From Bacteroidota bacterium (GTDB taxonomy: Bacteria; Bacteroidota; Bacteroidia; Bacteroidales; ML635J-15), in the NCBI GenBank assembly GCA_029558535.1, contig JAKQEK010000014.1, positions 86,477-150,476 of the forward strand: a stretch of 64,000 bases of DNA, written 5' to 3'. Below are positions 38,624 to 45,936 of this stretch, one piece after another. Numbering within the stretch: position 1 is the stretch's first letter; each line of letters opens with the position of its first letter. Under the pieces are notes generated by a model, which was not told the DNA's origin, made no database searches, and was given only the letters and a program-made list of their open reading frames with translations. Position numbers and translations under genes: made by a program.

Positions 38624-39895
38624 ATGAAAAAATTTACCAAACAACTATTATTTTTTATTGTACTATTTACATCATTAAGTACTGTTGTACTAGCTCAGGA
38701 AAAAGAAAAACCCTTCGGAATAACATTTTACGGTTATGTTAAGAACGATTTCTTTTACGATAGTCGTCAAACTGTTGATGCACGTGAAGGGCATTTACTA
38801 ATGTGGCCTAAAGCCCCGTCTTATGACGCAAATAATATAGATATAAATGCACATGGAAGCTTTAATTTCCTTGCAATCCAAACTCGTTTAGGTGGAAAAA
38901 TAACTGGTCCTGATGTAATTGGAGCAAAATCTTCAGCTATGTTCGAAGGAGAATTTTTTGGACATACTGATGCTGATATTAATGGATTCAGACTGCGACA
39001 TGCAATTATTAAACTAAACTGGACAAAATCAGAAATTATGACCGGACAATTTTGGCATCCGATGTTTACACTTGAGTGTTTTCCAGGTACTGTATCCTTT
39101 AATACCGGTTTAGGCTTTGCACCATTTTCAAGAAATCCTCAAATTAAATATACATATACCGCAGGCAAAGTAAAACTGATGTTAACTGCCTACGGCGAAA
39201 GAGATTTCACGTCAAGAAACATGCTAGGTGTTCCAAGTTCTTCATATATAAGGAATTCGGGTACTCCGGGTATCAACTTCCATCTTGACTATGGAAATAC
39301 AAATGTAGAAAAAGAGAGAGCATTAAATACCGGGTTTGTTGCTAATTATATTTCGATTCAGCCTGAGTTGATTACTACAGCCGGATATCAAACCAACCAA
39401 CTTGTTCATGCTTTAGCAGGATTGGTTTATGTAAATGCTAAATTCAAGCCAATTAATATTAAGTTTGCCGGGGTTTATGCAGAAAATGGAGCCGGAATTA
39501 CAATTCCCGGTGGATACGCAGTTCTTGACATACTGGATCCTACTACTCTGGAATGCAAATATATACCAACAAGAGCAGCTTCAGCATGGATTGATATTTC
39601 TTCAACCGGAAAAACATGGAAATATGGCATTTTTGCAGGCTATACTCATAATTTAGGGACATCAAAAGATATTGATGAAATAGGAGTTTTTGGTGGCTTA
39701 GGAACAAATATACATCACCTTTACAGGATTTCGCCCAGAATAAATTATTACTCAGGTAAATTCCAGATTGGAGCTGAAATTGAATACACGGCAGCAGCTT
39801 ATGGAGACGGAACATTTACTTCACGCACTATAGCTAATAATCCCGAAGAAGTAGCAAATATCAGATTTATTTTGGGAGTATTTTATAATTTCTAA
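38624..39895 (+). CDS. Porin-like outer-membrane beta-barrel
   Basis: The 423-residue product has a signal peptide (1-25, ending VVLAQ) and a barrel of alternating strands. The opening FGITFYGYVKNDFFYDSRQT is characteristic of DcaP/porin-like proteins, and SRNPQIKYTYTAGKVKLMLTA appears in mid-sequence. It ends in the aromatic FILGVFYNF. Such proteins form channels for small organic acids or other solutes. It lies alone, 173 nt after the surface-protein operon, and is followed 22 nt later by structured repeat copy 2, which may end its transcript. Confidence 0.75.
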   Translation: MKKFTKQLLFFIVLFTSLSTVVLAQEKEKPFGITFYGYVKNDFFYDSRQTVDAREGHLLMWPKAPSYDANNIDINAHGSFNFLAIQTRLGGKITGPDVIGAKSSAMFEGEFFGHTDADINGFRLRHAIIKLNWTKSEIMTGQFWHPMFTLECFPGTVSFNTGLGFAPFSRNPQIKYTYTAGKVKLMLTAYGERDFTSRNMLGVPSSSYIRNSGTPGINFHLDYGNTNVEKERALNTGFVANYISIQPELITTAGYQTNQLVHALAGLVYVNAKFKPINIKFAGVYAENGAGITIPGGYAVLDILDPTTLECKYIPTRAASAWIDISSTGKTWKYGIFAGYTHNLGTSKDIDEIGVFGGLGTNIHHLYRISPRINYYSGKFQIGAEIEYTAAAYGDGTFTSRTIANNPEEVANIRFILGVFYNF

Positions 39896-39917
39896 TCCTA
39901 TTGTGCTGCAAAATTTG

Positions 39918-40104
39918 TAATTATTTAGCTGTTTCAATATTCTGAGCCCGGAGGGCTCAAATGTCAGTAACCCAGACTTTTAAGTCGGGGGTTCACAAGC
40001 TAGAATAATAGCTTTTGGAATATGTATTTGTCAAATTAAGGGGTATATGGAGGGTACAAACAAGTTATGACAAAAGCGAATAACATGTGTCAGCTAAATA
40101 ATTA
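39918..40104 (+). repeat. Structured ~185-bp interspersed repeat, copy 2
   Basis: The inverted ends are perfect over 14 bp: TAATTATTTAGCTG at 39918-39931 and its complement at 40091-40104. Internal hairpins are TGAGCCC/GGGCTCA (39943-39959), the CCC.GACTT/AAGTCGGGG stem (39971-39990, one mismatch), AAGCTA/TAGCTT (39997-40014), and TTTGT/ACAAA (40027-40060) enclosing GGGGTATATGGAGGG. The box GACAAAAGCGAATA is conserved. It lies 22 nt after the porin stop and before the rnpB promoter. It is 187 bp long, like copy 1. Confidence 0.88.
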
Positions 40105-40152
40105 TCAAAATTTAATATAATTGCTGATTCTCCATATTTAAAAAACATTTTG

Positions 40153-40160
40153 TATTTTTG
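40153..40160 (+). promoter_or_regulatory. -7 promoter element of rnpB
   Basis: TATTTTTG lies 4 nt before the predicted 5' end of the RNase P RNA, the spacing expected between the -7 element and the transcription start. Because the RNA end is known, this anchors the promoter consensus for the whole window. Confidence 0.7.
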
Positions 40161-40164
40161 CAAC

Positions 40165-40498
40165 AAAGCAGGCAGTTCTATCGCCTTTCCGTTTGCGGGG
40201 GGGAGGAAAGTCCGGACAACACAGGACACTGCACTTCTGAAAGAGAAGATACCCGTGAGGGTATGCAGACGAAGAAGAAAATAACCGTTCAGGCGAAAGT
40301 CTGATCAAGGGTGAGAAGGTGGGGTAAGAGCCCACCGGTGATGATGGCGACATCATCAGCCGTTCGTTCTGCAGGTTGCAAGACCATGTATACCGGCGTT
40401 TGAAGGCTGTCCGCCTGAGCCGGGGGGTTGGTCGCATTAGATAAATGATAGAAGCAACGCTTCGGCGATGTACAGAATCCGGCTTATATGCCTGCTTT
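40165..40498 (+). ncRNA. rnpB: RNase P RNA (class A)
   Basis: This is the catalytic RNA that cleaves the 5' leader from pre-tRNAs. The invariant 5' core GAGGAAAGTCCGGAC (40202-40216) and 3' core AGAATCCGGCTTA (40474-40486) are both present. The first and last helix strands AAAGCAGGCA and TGCCTGCTT pair to form P1, fixing the ends. The total length is about 334 nt, typical of Bacteroidota. A T run follows the 3' P1 strand directly and probably terminates transcription. It sits between structured repeat copy 2 and the eIF1-like gene. Confidence 0.96.
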
Positions 40499-40504
40499 TT
40501 TTTA
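40496..40504 (+). terminator. T run after rnpB
   Basis: Nine consecutive T residues follow the closing P1 helix of RNase P RNA, so that helix may double as the terminator stem. Confidence 0.5.
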
Positions 40505-40527
40505 AAAAATTATAACTTGTTTGAGAA

Positions 40528-40860
40528 ATGAAAAATGACAGAAAAAACAGAGAAGGAATTGTATATTCGACAAACAAGAATTTTATTTATAATACAAATG
40601 AACCTGAGGAAACAGAAACTCTGGAGCCTTCCAAGCAAAAATTAAAGATTTTCATTGACAGAAAACAAAGAAAAGGGAAATCTGTTGTAATAATTTCCGG
40701 TTTTATCGGTAAAAATGATGATCTTGAAAGTCTGGGTAAAGAGATTAAAACAAAATGCGGAACAGGAGGCTCTGTTAAAGATGGTGAAATTATTATTCAG
40801 GGCGAAATGCTTGATAAAGTAAAAGGCTATCTTATAAGCAAAGGATTTAATGTTAAATAA
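40528..40860 (+). CDS. Translation factor SUI1/eIF1-like (YciH family)
   Basis: The 110-residue protein matches the bacterial YciH/eIF1 family. The SUI1 core spans about 38-110: KIFIDRKQRKGKSVVIISGF, then LGKEIKTKCGTGGSVKDGEIIIQGE, given here as LGKEIKTKCGTGG and SVKDGEIIIQGE. It ends with VKGYLISKGFNVK. In archaea and eukaryotes eIF1 monitors start-codon choice; the bacterial proteins may play a related but less essential role at the ribosome. The N-terminal 37 residues are a polar extension. It follows rnpB and precedes a TlpA-like gene by 31 nt. Confidence 0.9.
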   Translation: MKNDRKNREGIVYSTNKNFIYNTNEPEETETLEPSKQKLKIFIDRKQRKGKSVVIISGFIGKNDDLESLGKEIKTKCGTGGSVKDGEIIIQGEMLDKVKGYLISKGFNVK

Positions 40861-40891
40861 TATCCAGTATTCTATAAATAAACATAAATAA

Positions 40892-42313
40892 ATGATGAAG
40901 AAAGTATTAATTTTAGCAACAATTATTATTCTAATTTACTCATGCAATAACAAACCGTCAGGCACAGAAGATTCTGACAGTAAAAATCTAACGATTATTA
41001 ACGGAAAAATTGAAAATGCAAGAGATAAGCAAGTAATTCTGATGTATAACTTAACATCAGATACTCTGCAATTAAATGATAAAAGCGAATTCTCAGCAAA
41101 AATTGTGATAGGTTCTGCCACACACATAGTTTTAGTTAATGGAATAAATCATGCAAGAATATATGTAAATCCCAGAACAAATCTAAGTTTTACGGTAAAT
41201 GCAGAGGATTTTTTTAAGACAATATCATATAAGGGAGATGACGAATCTGTAAATAATTATCTTGCATTGCAAACAAAAGTAGTTGCAGAAGCAGGTATCA
41301 ACAGTGTGAATTTCTTATATGCCTCTGATATGGAAGTGTTTGAAAATGCACTTCAGAATTTTAATAATACTTTACAAAAAAATCTTGAAGCTTTTGAAAA
41401 TAAATCAAAAAACAAATATGCAGATTTCATTTCTCTTGAAAAGGAAAGACTGAGAATTACAATAGCGACCTTATTACTTTCATATTATACTCCGCTAATT
41501 AACACAAATCAAATAAATATACAACTTGAAGAACAAATTGATGATTTAGTTGCAACAACGGATCTTAATAACCCAAAAATGATTTATTTGTACGAATTCA
41601 AACCATTTGTTCAGAATTATACAGCTTACAAGCTTAACAAAGAATTGAAAGCTGATAAAAAAGAAATAAAATCAGCAAACGAATATGCCGGATTGTATTT
41701 TGAAGTCCTGAAAGAAATATTTGTAGAACCTGTTGTTTTGGAAGAAGTTTATTACACTTTTCTTAAAGATTTTATAAGTTATTACGGAGCAGAAAGTGTA
41801 AGCGAAGTTTATGCAGATTATAAAGACATTACAACAAATAAACAAAGATTAACAGAATTAGATAAGATTTTTGCTGAGTATAATCAATTAGCTCCGGGTC
41901 AGGCTTCTGTTGATTGGAGCTTTCCTGACATAAACGGCAAAACATACACTTTGAGCCAATTCAGAGGTAAATATGTATATATTGACGTTTGGGCGAGTTG
42001 GTGTGGTCCTTGCAAAAAGGAGCTGCCTTTTTTAAAAAGTCTAAAAGAAAAATTTGCAAATAAAAGCATCGAAATAATTGGAATTTCGCTGGACGAAAAC
42101 AGAGCAGACTGGGAAAACGCAATTAAGAGCGAAAATTTAACCGGGATTCAGCTACACGCCGGAGGCTGGGAAAACGAACTGTGCGAATTCTTTAAAATAA
42201 ACGGAATACCCAGATTTATCCTGCTGGACAAACAAGGCAAAATTATAAATTCAAATGCTGACAGGCCATCGGGAGATATAGAAACTGTCCTTAACAATCT
42301 GGAAGGGATTTAA
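40892..42313 (+). CDS. TlpA-like thiol-disulfide oxidoreductase lipoprotein
   Basis: The 473-residue product has an SPII leader (lipobox IIYSC-like, Cys18) and an N-terminal DUF4369-like beta domain (INGKIENARDKQVILMYNL). A long helical middle follows, then a thioredoxin-fold C-terminus with the redox pair Cys371-x-x-Cys374 (WASWCGPCKKEL) and cis-Pro loop INGIPRFILLD. It should sit in the periplasm, anchored by lipid, and reduce disulfides, for example in cytochrome c maturation or stress repair. Bacteroidota genomes usually carry several such paralogues. It starts with two consecutive ATG codons; either could be used. Confidence 0.88.
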   Translation: MMKKVLILATIIILIYSCNNKPSGTEDSDSKNLTIINGKIENARDKQVILMYNLTSDTLQLNDKSEFSAKIVIGSATHIVLVNGINHARIYVNPRTNLSFTVNAEDFFKTISYKGDDESVNNYLALQTKVVAEAGINSVNFLYASDMEVFENALQNFNNTLQKNLEAFENKSKNKYADFISLEKERLRITIATLLLSYYTPLINTNQINIQLEEQIDDLVATTDLNNPKMIYLYEFKPFVQNYTAYKLNKELKADKKEIKSANEYAGLYFEVLKEIFVEPVVLEEVYYTFLKDFISYYGAESVSEVYADYKDITTNKQRLTELDKIFAEYNQLAPGQASVDWSFPDINGKTYTLSQFRGKYVYIDVWASWCGPCKKELPFLKSLKEKFANKSIEIIGISLDENRADWENAIKSENLTGIQLHAGGWENELCEFFKINGIPRFILLDKQGKIINSNADRPSGDIETVLNNLEGI

Positions 42314-42367
42314 GAAATTAAACAATAATATTCTCGAGCTGTCGTTAAAATATTTTAATTACTTTTT

Positions 42368-43189
42368 ATGAAATACATAATACTTATTTGTTTTGTTTCT
42401 TTACTAAGTCTGCAAGCTAAATCACAAATTACATCAGTAAAACCAAAAGCTGTAAAATCGCCAAAAGGTATGAAGTTTATACCGCCAGGTATGTGTTCAT
42501 ATAACGGAGGTGAAGGTTTAGAAACAAAATCTATCCAAGGTTTTTGGATGAGTAATGAAATTACAAATCAAGAATTTCGCATGTTCTACGAAGATATCAA
42601 AGCTAATCCTGATTCGATGTTTATATGGTTTGATATTAAAGAAAAAGACAAAAACGGAAATTATAAAACAGACAGTATCAGATATTCCGAAATTCTTGAT
42701 GAACTAATTGATGTAACAGTCTGGAAACATATTCCGGAATATGAAAATTATTTTACAGATAAAGCCTTTGATAAATATCCTGTAACCGGTATAAATTATA
42801 AATCTGCTATGTATTATTGCTGGTGGATAAGTAAAAAGGAAAACGAAAAGAACAAAGACAAGAAATATTTGGTCGAATACAGATTACCGTTGGAAATTGA
42901 ATGGGTTTATGCTGCATACTCAGGAACAGATGAACAAAACAATGCACAAAATCCCGGAGTAATACTTAATAAAGCAAAATCGGGAAAAGCGAACGAGTAT
43001 GGACTTTACAATATGTATGGTAATGCTAATGAATTTGTTTTAAGTAGTGATTACAAAACAGTAAAAATTATAGTTAATTCGGATAAAAATACAAATCCTG
43101 GAGAAATGTCAAAAACAGTTGACAAAAACTATAGTGATAATCTGACAGGATTTAGAATTGTACGGACATTTCTGGGAAATCTGAATTAG
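42368..43189 (+). CDS. Formylglycine-generating-enzyme (SUMF1)-like secreted protein
   Basis: The 273-residue product has a signal peptide (1-20, ending AKSQ) and a C-type-lectin-related FGE/SUMF1 fold. Visible signatures are MKFIPPGMCSYNGG at the start, FWMSNEITNQEFRMF, YPVTGINYKSAMYYCWW, YRLPLEIEWVYAA, and the closing GNANEFVLSS and LTGFRIVRTF. True formylglycine-generating enzymes use two C-terminal cysteines or a copper site; I see no such Cys pair, so this is probably a non-enzymatic relative, as in the gliding/T9SS component GldK. It is convergent with the M28 peptidase gene. Confidence 0.7.
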   Translation: MKYIILICFVSLLSLQAKSQITSVKPKAVKSPKGMKFIPPGMCSYNGGEGLETKSIQGFWMSNEITNQEFRMFYEDIKANPDSMFIWFDIKEKDKNGNYKTDSIRYSEILDELIDVTVWKHIPEYENYFTDKAFDKYPVTGINYKSAMYYCWWISKKENEKNKDKKYLVEYRLPLEIEWVYAAYSGTDEQNNAQNPGVILNKAKSGKANEYGLYNMYGNANEFVLSSDYKTVKIIVNSDKNTNPGEMSKTVDKNYSDNLTGFRIVRTFLGNLN

Positions 43190-43202
43190 GTTATTCACTT
43201 AA

Positions 43203-44462
43203 TCAATAAGTCTCAACAAATTCTGATATTAATTTGTAGAGTTTAGGAAAATTATCAAGAGAAATAGTATTGTTATTGTCTTCTGGAGTGTGATAAATTG
43301 CAAATCCATCTCCTTTCATCATAAAGAATATTGCAGGGATATTCTTTTCGGCAAACGAAAAATGGTCACTGTTACCGGCAAGTTCGCCCAAATCCAATTT
43401 TGTAAAATATGAATTTTTGCTATTGATATTATTAAACAAATCAAGACCTCTCTCCCCCGATTCACTGATTTCGACATAGATATCTTGTGAATTATCGGCA
43501 ACCATATCGCAATTTATTACATACTTGATATTTTTCAATGGTAACAAAGGATTTTCGACATAATTATAGGCCCCTCGAAGACCTGTCTCCTCTCCTGCTG
43601 TTGCAATAAATAACATCGAGCAATCCGGTTGGTTTTCAGCTTTTGCATAATGCTCTGCAAGAGCTATCAGCATTGCAACTCCACTGGCATTATCATTGGC
43701 TCCCGGGAAGAAAACCTTTTTGCCTAACACTCCAATATGATCAAAATGCGCAGTAAATACAAAGAGTGAATCCTTTTGAGTTTTTCCTTCAATATATCCA
43801 ATCACATTCGAAGTTTTATGTTCATCTATCATTTTATTTTCTATGTTTAACTTCACAGTTTTTGCATCACGCGGAAAATCAGGGCTAACCCAAATCTCTG
43901 CACATTTTACTGTAAAAGAGCTATAAGCTTTATAGAATTTCAATGGAGTATCCCAAATCATTATAAAACCGGGGCGATCAGATTTGTAAAACTTACCCAA
44001 TTCTTTTGCATTATGGTGGAAAAACATAAAATCAATAACAATCAAACTGTTTTTATTTTCAGGTTTTTCCAAATCTGACAAAACCATTTCAATATTAAAA
44101 TCAGTTGTATCAACATAATACAAATCGTATTCTCCTTTTATTCCGGATGAATACTCCCGCATTACAAAGTCTTTTCCGGCTTGTAAAGCTTCACCATCAA
44201 CAGACATCAGTACTTTGCCATGAAAAGTATTTACAGGAAAAGAAAACTCCTGAAAATAGCTATCTAAAACCGGCTTTAATCCAATATTTTCATATTGCTT
44301 TTTGATATATGACGCTGCTTTTATATCACCATCTTTATAATATCCCCTGCCGTGATATTTTTTTTGAGATAGCTCATATATTACATTATAACACAATTCA
44401 CTGTCCTGAGCATAAGTTCCCAACCAAGCCAGGATAAAAAGCAAAATAAAAATGTTTTTCAT
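43203..44462 (-). CDS. Secreted M28-family zinc aminopeptidase
   Basis: The 419-residue product has a leader ending TYAQ and a classical two-zinc M28 domain. Predicted ligands are His239 (TAHFDH), Asp257 (PGANDNASG, bridging), Glu291-Glu292 (AGEETGLRG), Asp319 (INCDM) and His391 (IYHTPEDN). The N-terminal 200 residues form the PA-like/cap region seen in the family. The predicted role is removal of N-terminal amino acids from peptides in the periplasm or outside. It has a good promoter and no operon partner on its strand. Confidence 0.9.
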   Translation of the reverse strand: MKNIFILLFILAWLGTYAQDSELCYNVIYELSQKKYHGRGYYKDGDIKAASYIKKQYENIGLKPVLDSYFQEFSFPVNTFHGKVLMSVDGEALQAGKDFVMREYSSGIKGEYDLYYVDTTDFNIEMVLSDLEKPENKNSLIVIDFMFFHHNAKELGKFYKSDRPGFIMIWDTPLKFYKAYSSFTVKCAEIWVSPDFPRDAKTVKLNIENKMIDEHKTSNVIGYIEGKTQKDSLFVFTAHFDHIGVLGKKVFFPGANDNASGVAMLIALAEHYAKAENQPDCSMLFIATAGEETGLRGAYNYVENPLLPLKNIKYVINCDMVADNSQDIYVEISESGERGLDLFNNINSKNSYFTKLDLGELAGNSDHFSFAEKNIPAIFFMMKGDGFAIYHTPEDNNNTISLDNFPKLYKLISEFVETY

Positions 44463-44482
44463 ATTTGGTATTTTTGTTTTAC

Positions 44483-44490
44483 CAAAGATA
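44483..44490 (-). promoter_or_regulatory. -7 promoter element of the M28 peptidase gene
   Basis: Minus-strand TATCTTTG is an exact TAnnTTTG match, 20 nt upstream of the start codon. Confidence 0.45.
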
Positions 44491-44602
44491 GAGCATGGAT
44501 TTAAATGTAAATGTTAACTAAGTTATAATGTTTGTTAAAGAAAATAAAAAAGGATTCCGTAGAGCTGATAATTATTTTGTACTTTATTTTATTTATATAT
44601 TT

Positions 44603-44646
44603 TTCTCAGCGTCTCTCCGCGGCTTTTCAGCGTTCTCTGCGTTTTG
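44603..44646. repeat. Degenerate CTCTGCG-type repeat, left part
   Basis: A GC-richer patch in AT-rich spacer with two related blocks, CTCAGCGTCTCTCCGCGG and TTCAGCGTTCTCTGCG. Similar 'CTCTGCG / CGCAGAG' repeats are scattered in many bacterial genomes. An inverted partner lies at 44875-44893, beyond structured repeat copy 3. Confidence 0.5.
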
Positions 44647-44652
44647 TTTTAT

Positions 44653-44836
44653 TAATTATTTAGGAGGTTTACAACTCTGAGCCCGGAGGGCTCAATATCA
44701 GTAACCCCGACTTTTAAGTCGGGGGTTCACAAGCTGGAACAACAGCTTTTGGAATTGTATTTGTCAAATTTGGGGCATTTTGGGAGGACACAAATACAAT
44801 GACAAAAGCGAATAATAGGTACATCCTAAATAATTA
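44653..44836 (+). repeat. Structured ~185-bp interspersed repeat, copy 3
   Basis: The inverted ends are TAATTATTTAGGA (44653-44665) and its perfect complement (44824-44836). The hairpins are TGAGCCC/GGGCTCA (44678-44694), CCCCGACTT/AAGTCGGGG (44705-44724, perfect), AAGCTG/CAGCTT (44731-44748), and TTGTATTTGT/ACAAATACAA (44755-44799, perfect 10 bp) around GGGGCATTTTGGGAGG. The third hairpin has a G-C pair where the other copies have A-T. It is 184 bp long and lies inside the 437-bp gap between the M28 gene and a T9SS-protein gene, flanked by CTCTGCG-type repeats. Confidence 0.88.
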
Positions 44837-44874
44837 CTTATTTTTTTAACTTACCTCTCAACTCCCATCCATTT

Positions 44875-44893
44875 AACCTCAGAGGGCACAGAG
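44875..44893. repeat. Degenerate CTCTGCG-type repeat, right part (inverted)
   Basis: AACCTCAGAGGGCACAGAG is the inverted counterpart of the patch at 44603-44646. The two flank structured repeat copy 3, so that copy may have inserted into or beside an older repeat. Confidence 0.4.
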
Positions 44894-44899
44894 TTCGGA

Positions 44900-45784
44900 T
44901 TACAATACTACTAACTTGAAATGCTTATTTTGTCCATGTAATGTTATTTTTACAATATAAGTACCTGGTGCAAAGGATTTAACATTAACAAGAAATTCAG
45001 GTGGTGAACATTTAGTTTCAGCTAAAAATAATCCTGTGGCATCAAAAATCTCGACCAATTCGATTTCATATTCCGACTTAATTAAAAACGAGCCGTAACA
45101 AGGATTAGGATATAACTCTACAGACAATGCATCTTCGATATCATTTACCTCAGTTAAATAACAATCCGAAAATAAAGGATTGCTATACAATTGGCCATAC
45201 TGATCAAATGCACAAATCATGTAATTTTCTTCACCAACAAAACCCTGAACTGCATAATTAGCATATATTAGCCCTTCTTGATTTCCCAATCCTTTTATCC
45301 ATCGCGTTCCTGTATTCCATGAAACATCCCAGTATTTCCTTAATCCTGACAAAGTGGAGACCATTCCTGTATCTTCAACATATAGGCTTACCGGGAAGAA
45401 TTCTTCAGTTAAATAATCGAATCCGTACAAATCTTCCTCTTCACCCGGTTTTAGTTTATAATCAAATATCGGGTTTTCAACATCGTTGAGAGACCTGATA
45501 TAAAGCACACTGTCTTCAAATATTTTAACATAAAAAGCTATTTCAGAGTTCTCCATATCAGGAGGGTATTCTGAACTTATTCTAATAATATGATAATTGT
45601 CGTCATCAATCTGGGTATTTCCATAAAGCCATAGAAAGTCTTTTTGAACTAATTGATAAGGTGCATAAAACTTTCCTATTGACCATACGGTATTTTCTTC
45701 TGCCAGTAATCCAATATTATCCTGAGCTTTTGCAAGGTTAACAAAAATAAAAGTAAAAAATACTATCAGGACAATTCTTCTCAC
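44900..45784 (-). CDS. T9SS-exported protein of unknown function
   Basis: The 294-residue product has a leader ending AKAQ. I do not recognise the body (about 22-210), which is rich in Tyr and Trp (TVWSIGKFYAPYQLV, FLWLYGNTQIDDDNYHI). The C-terminal sorting domain starts at LYPNPCYGSFLIKSE, and PGTYIVKI appears near the end. The start codon is GTG, 17 nt downstream of a -7 element. It is a single gene divergent from the TonB-receptor operon. Surface location is the only supported statement. Confidence 0.65.
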   Translation of the reverse strand: MRRIVLIVFFTFIFVNLAKAQDNIGLLAEENTVWSIGKFYAPYQLVQKDFLWLYGNTQIDDDNYHIIRISSEYPPDMENSEIAFYVKIFEDSVLYIRSLNDVENPIFDYKLKPGEEEDLYGFDYLTEEFFPVSLYVEDTGMVSTLSGLRKYWDVSWNTGTRWIKGLGNQEGLIYANYAVQGFVGEENYMICAFDQYGQLYSNPLFSDCYLTEVNDIEDALSVELYPNPCYGSFLIKSEYEIELVEIFDATGLFLAETKCSPPEFLVNVKSFAPGTYIVKITLHGQNKHFKLVVL

Positions 45785-45800
45785 CAGCGATACATTTCTA

Positions 45801-45808
45801 CAAATATA
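45801..45808 (-). promoter_or_regulatory. -7 promoter element of the GTG-start T9SS gene
   Basis: Minus-strand TATATTTG, an exact match 16 nt before the GTG codon, which supports that start. Confidence 0.45.
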
Positions 45809-45936
45809 ATGAATTTTATTATAAGCGGTTTGTACAAAAATAATTATTTGAATTATTTCAATTTTTAATCATTTTATTTGTATCTTGCATAAAATAGTGA
45901 AAAGGAGGCATTAACTTCATATATATTAACCGGGTT

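Noticed and set aside
40138..40437. Open frame of 99 codons on the minus strand
   Set aside because: It lies antisense to RNase P RNA, whose conserved core explains the sequence; composition is unlike protein.
42368..43189. True formylglycine-generating enzyme
   Set aside because: The cysteines needed for catalysis are not visible and no sulfatase gene is nearby.
45840..45936. Cobalamin or other riboswitch before the TonB receptor
   Set aside because: The 5' region is short and AT-rich with none of the conserved cobalamin-box bases.
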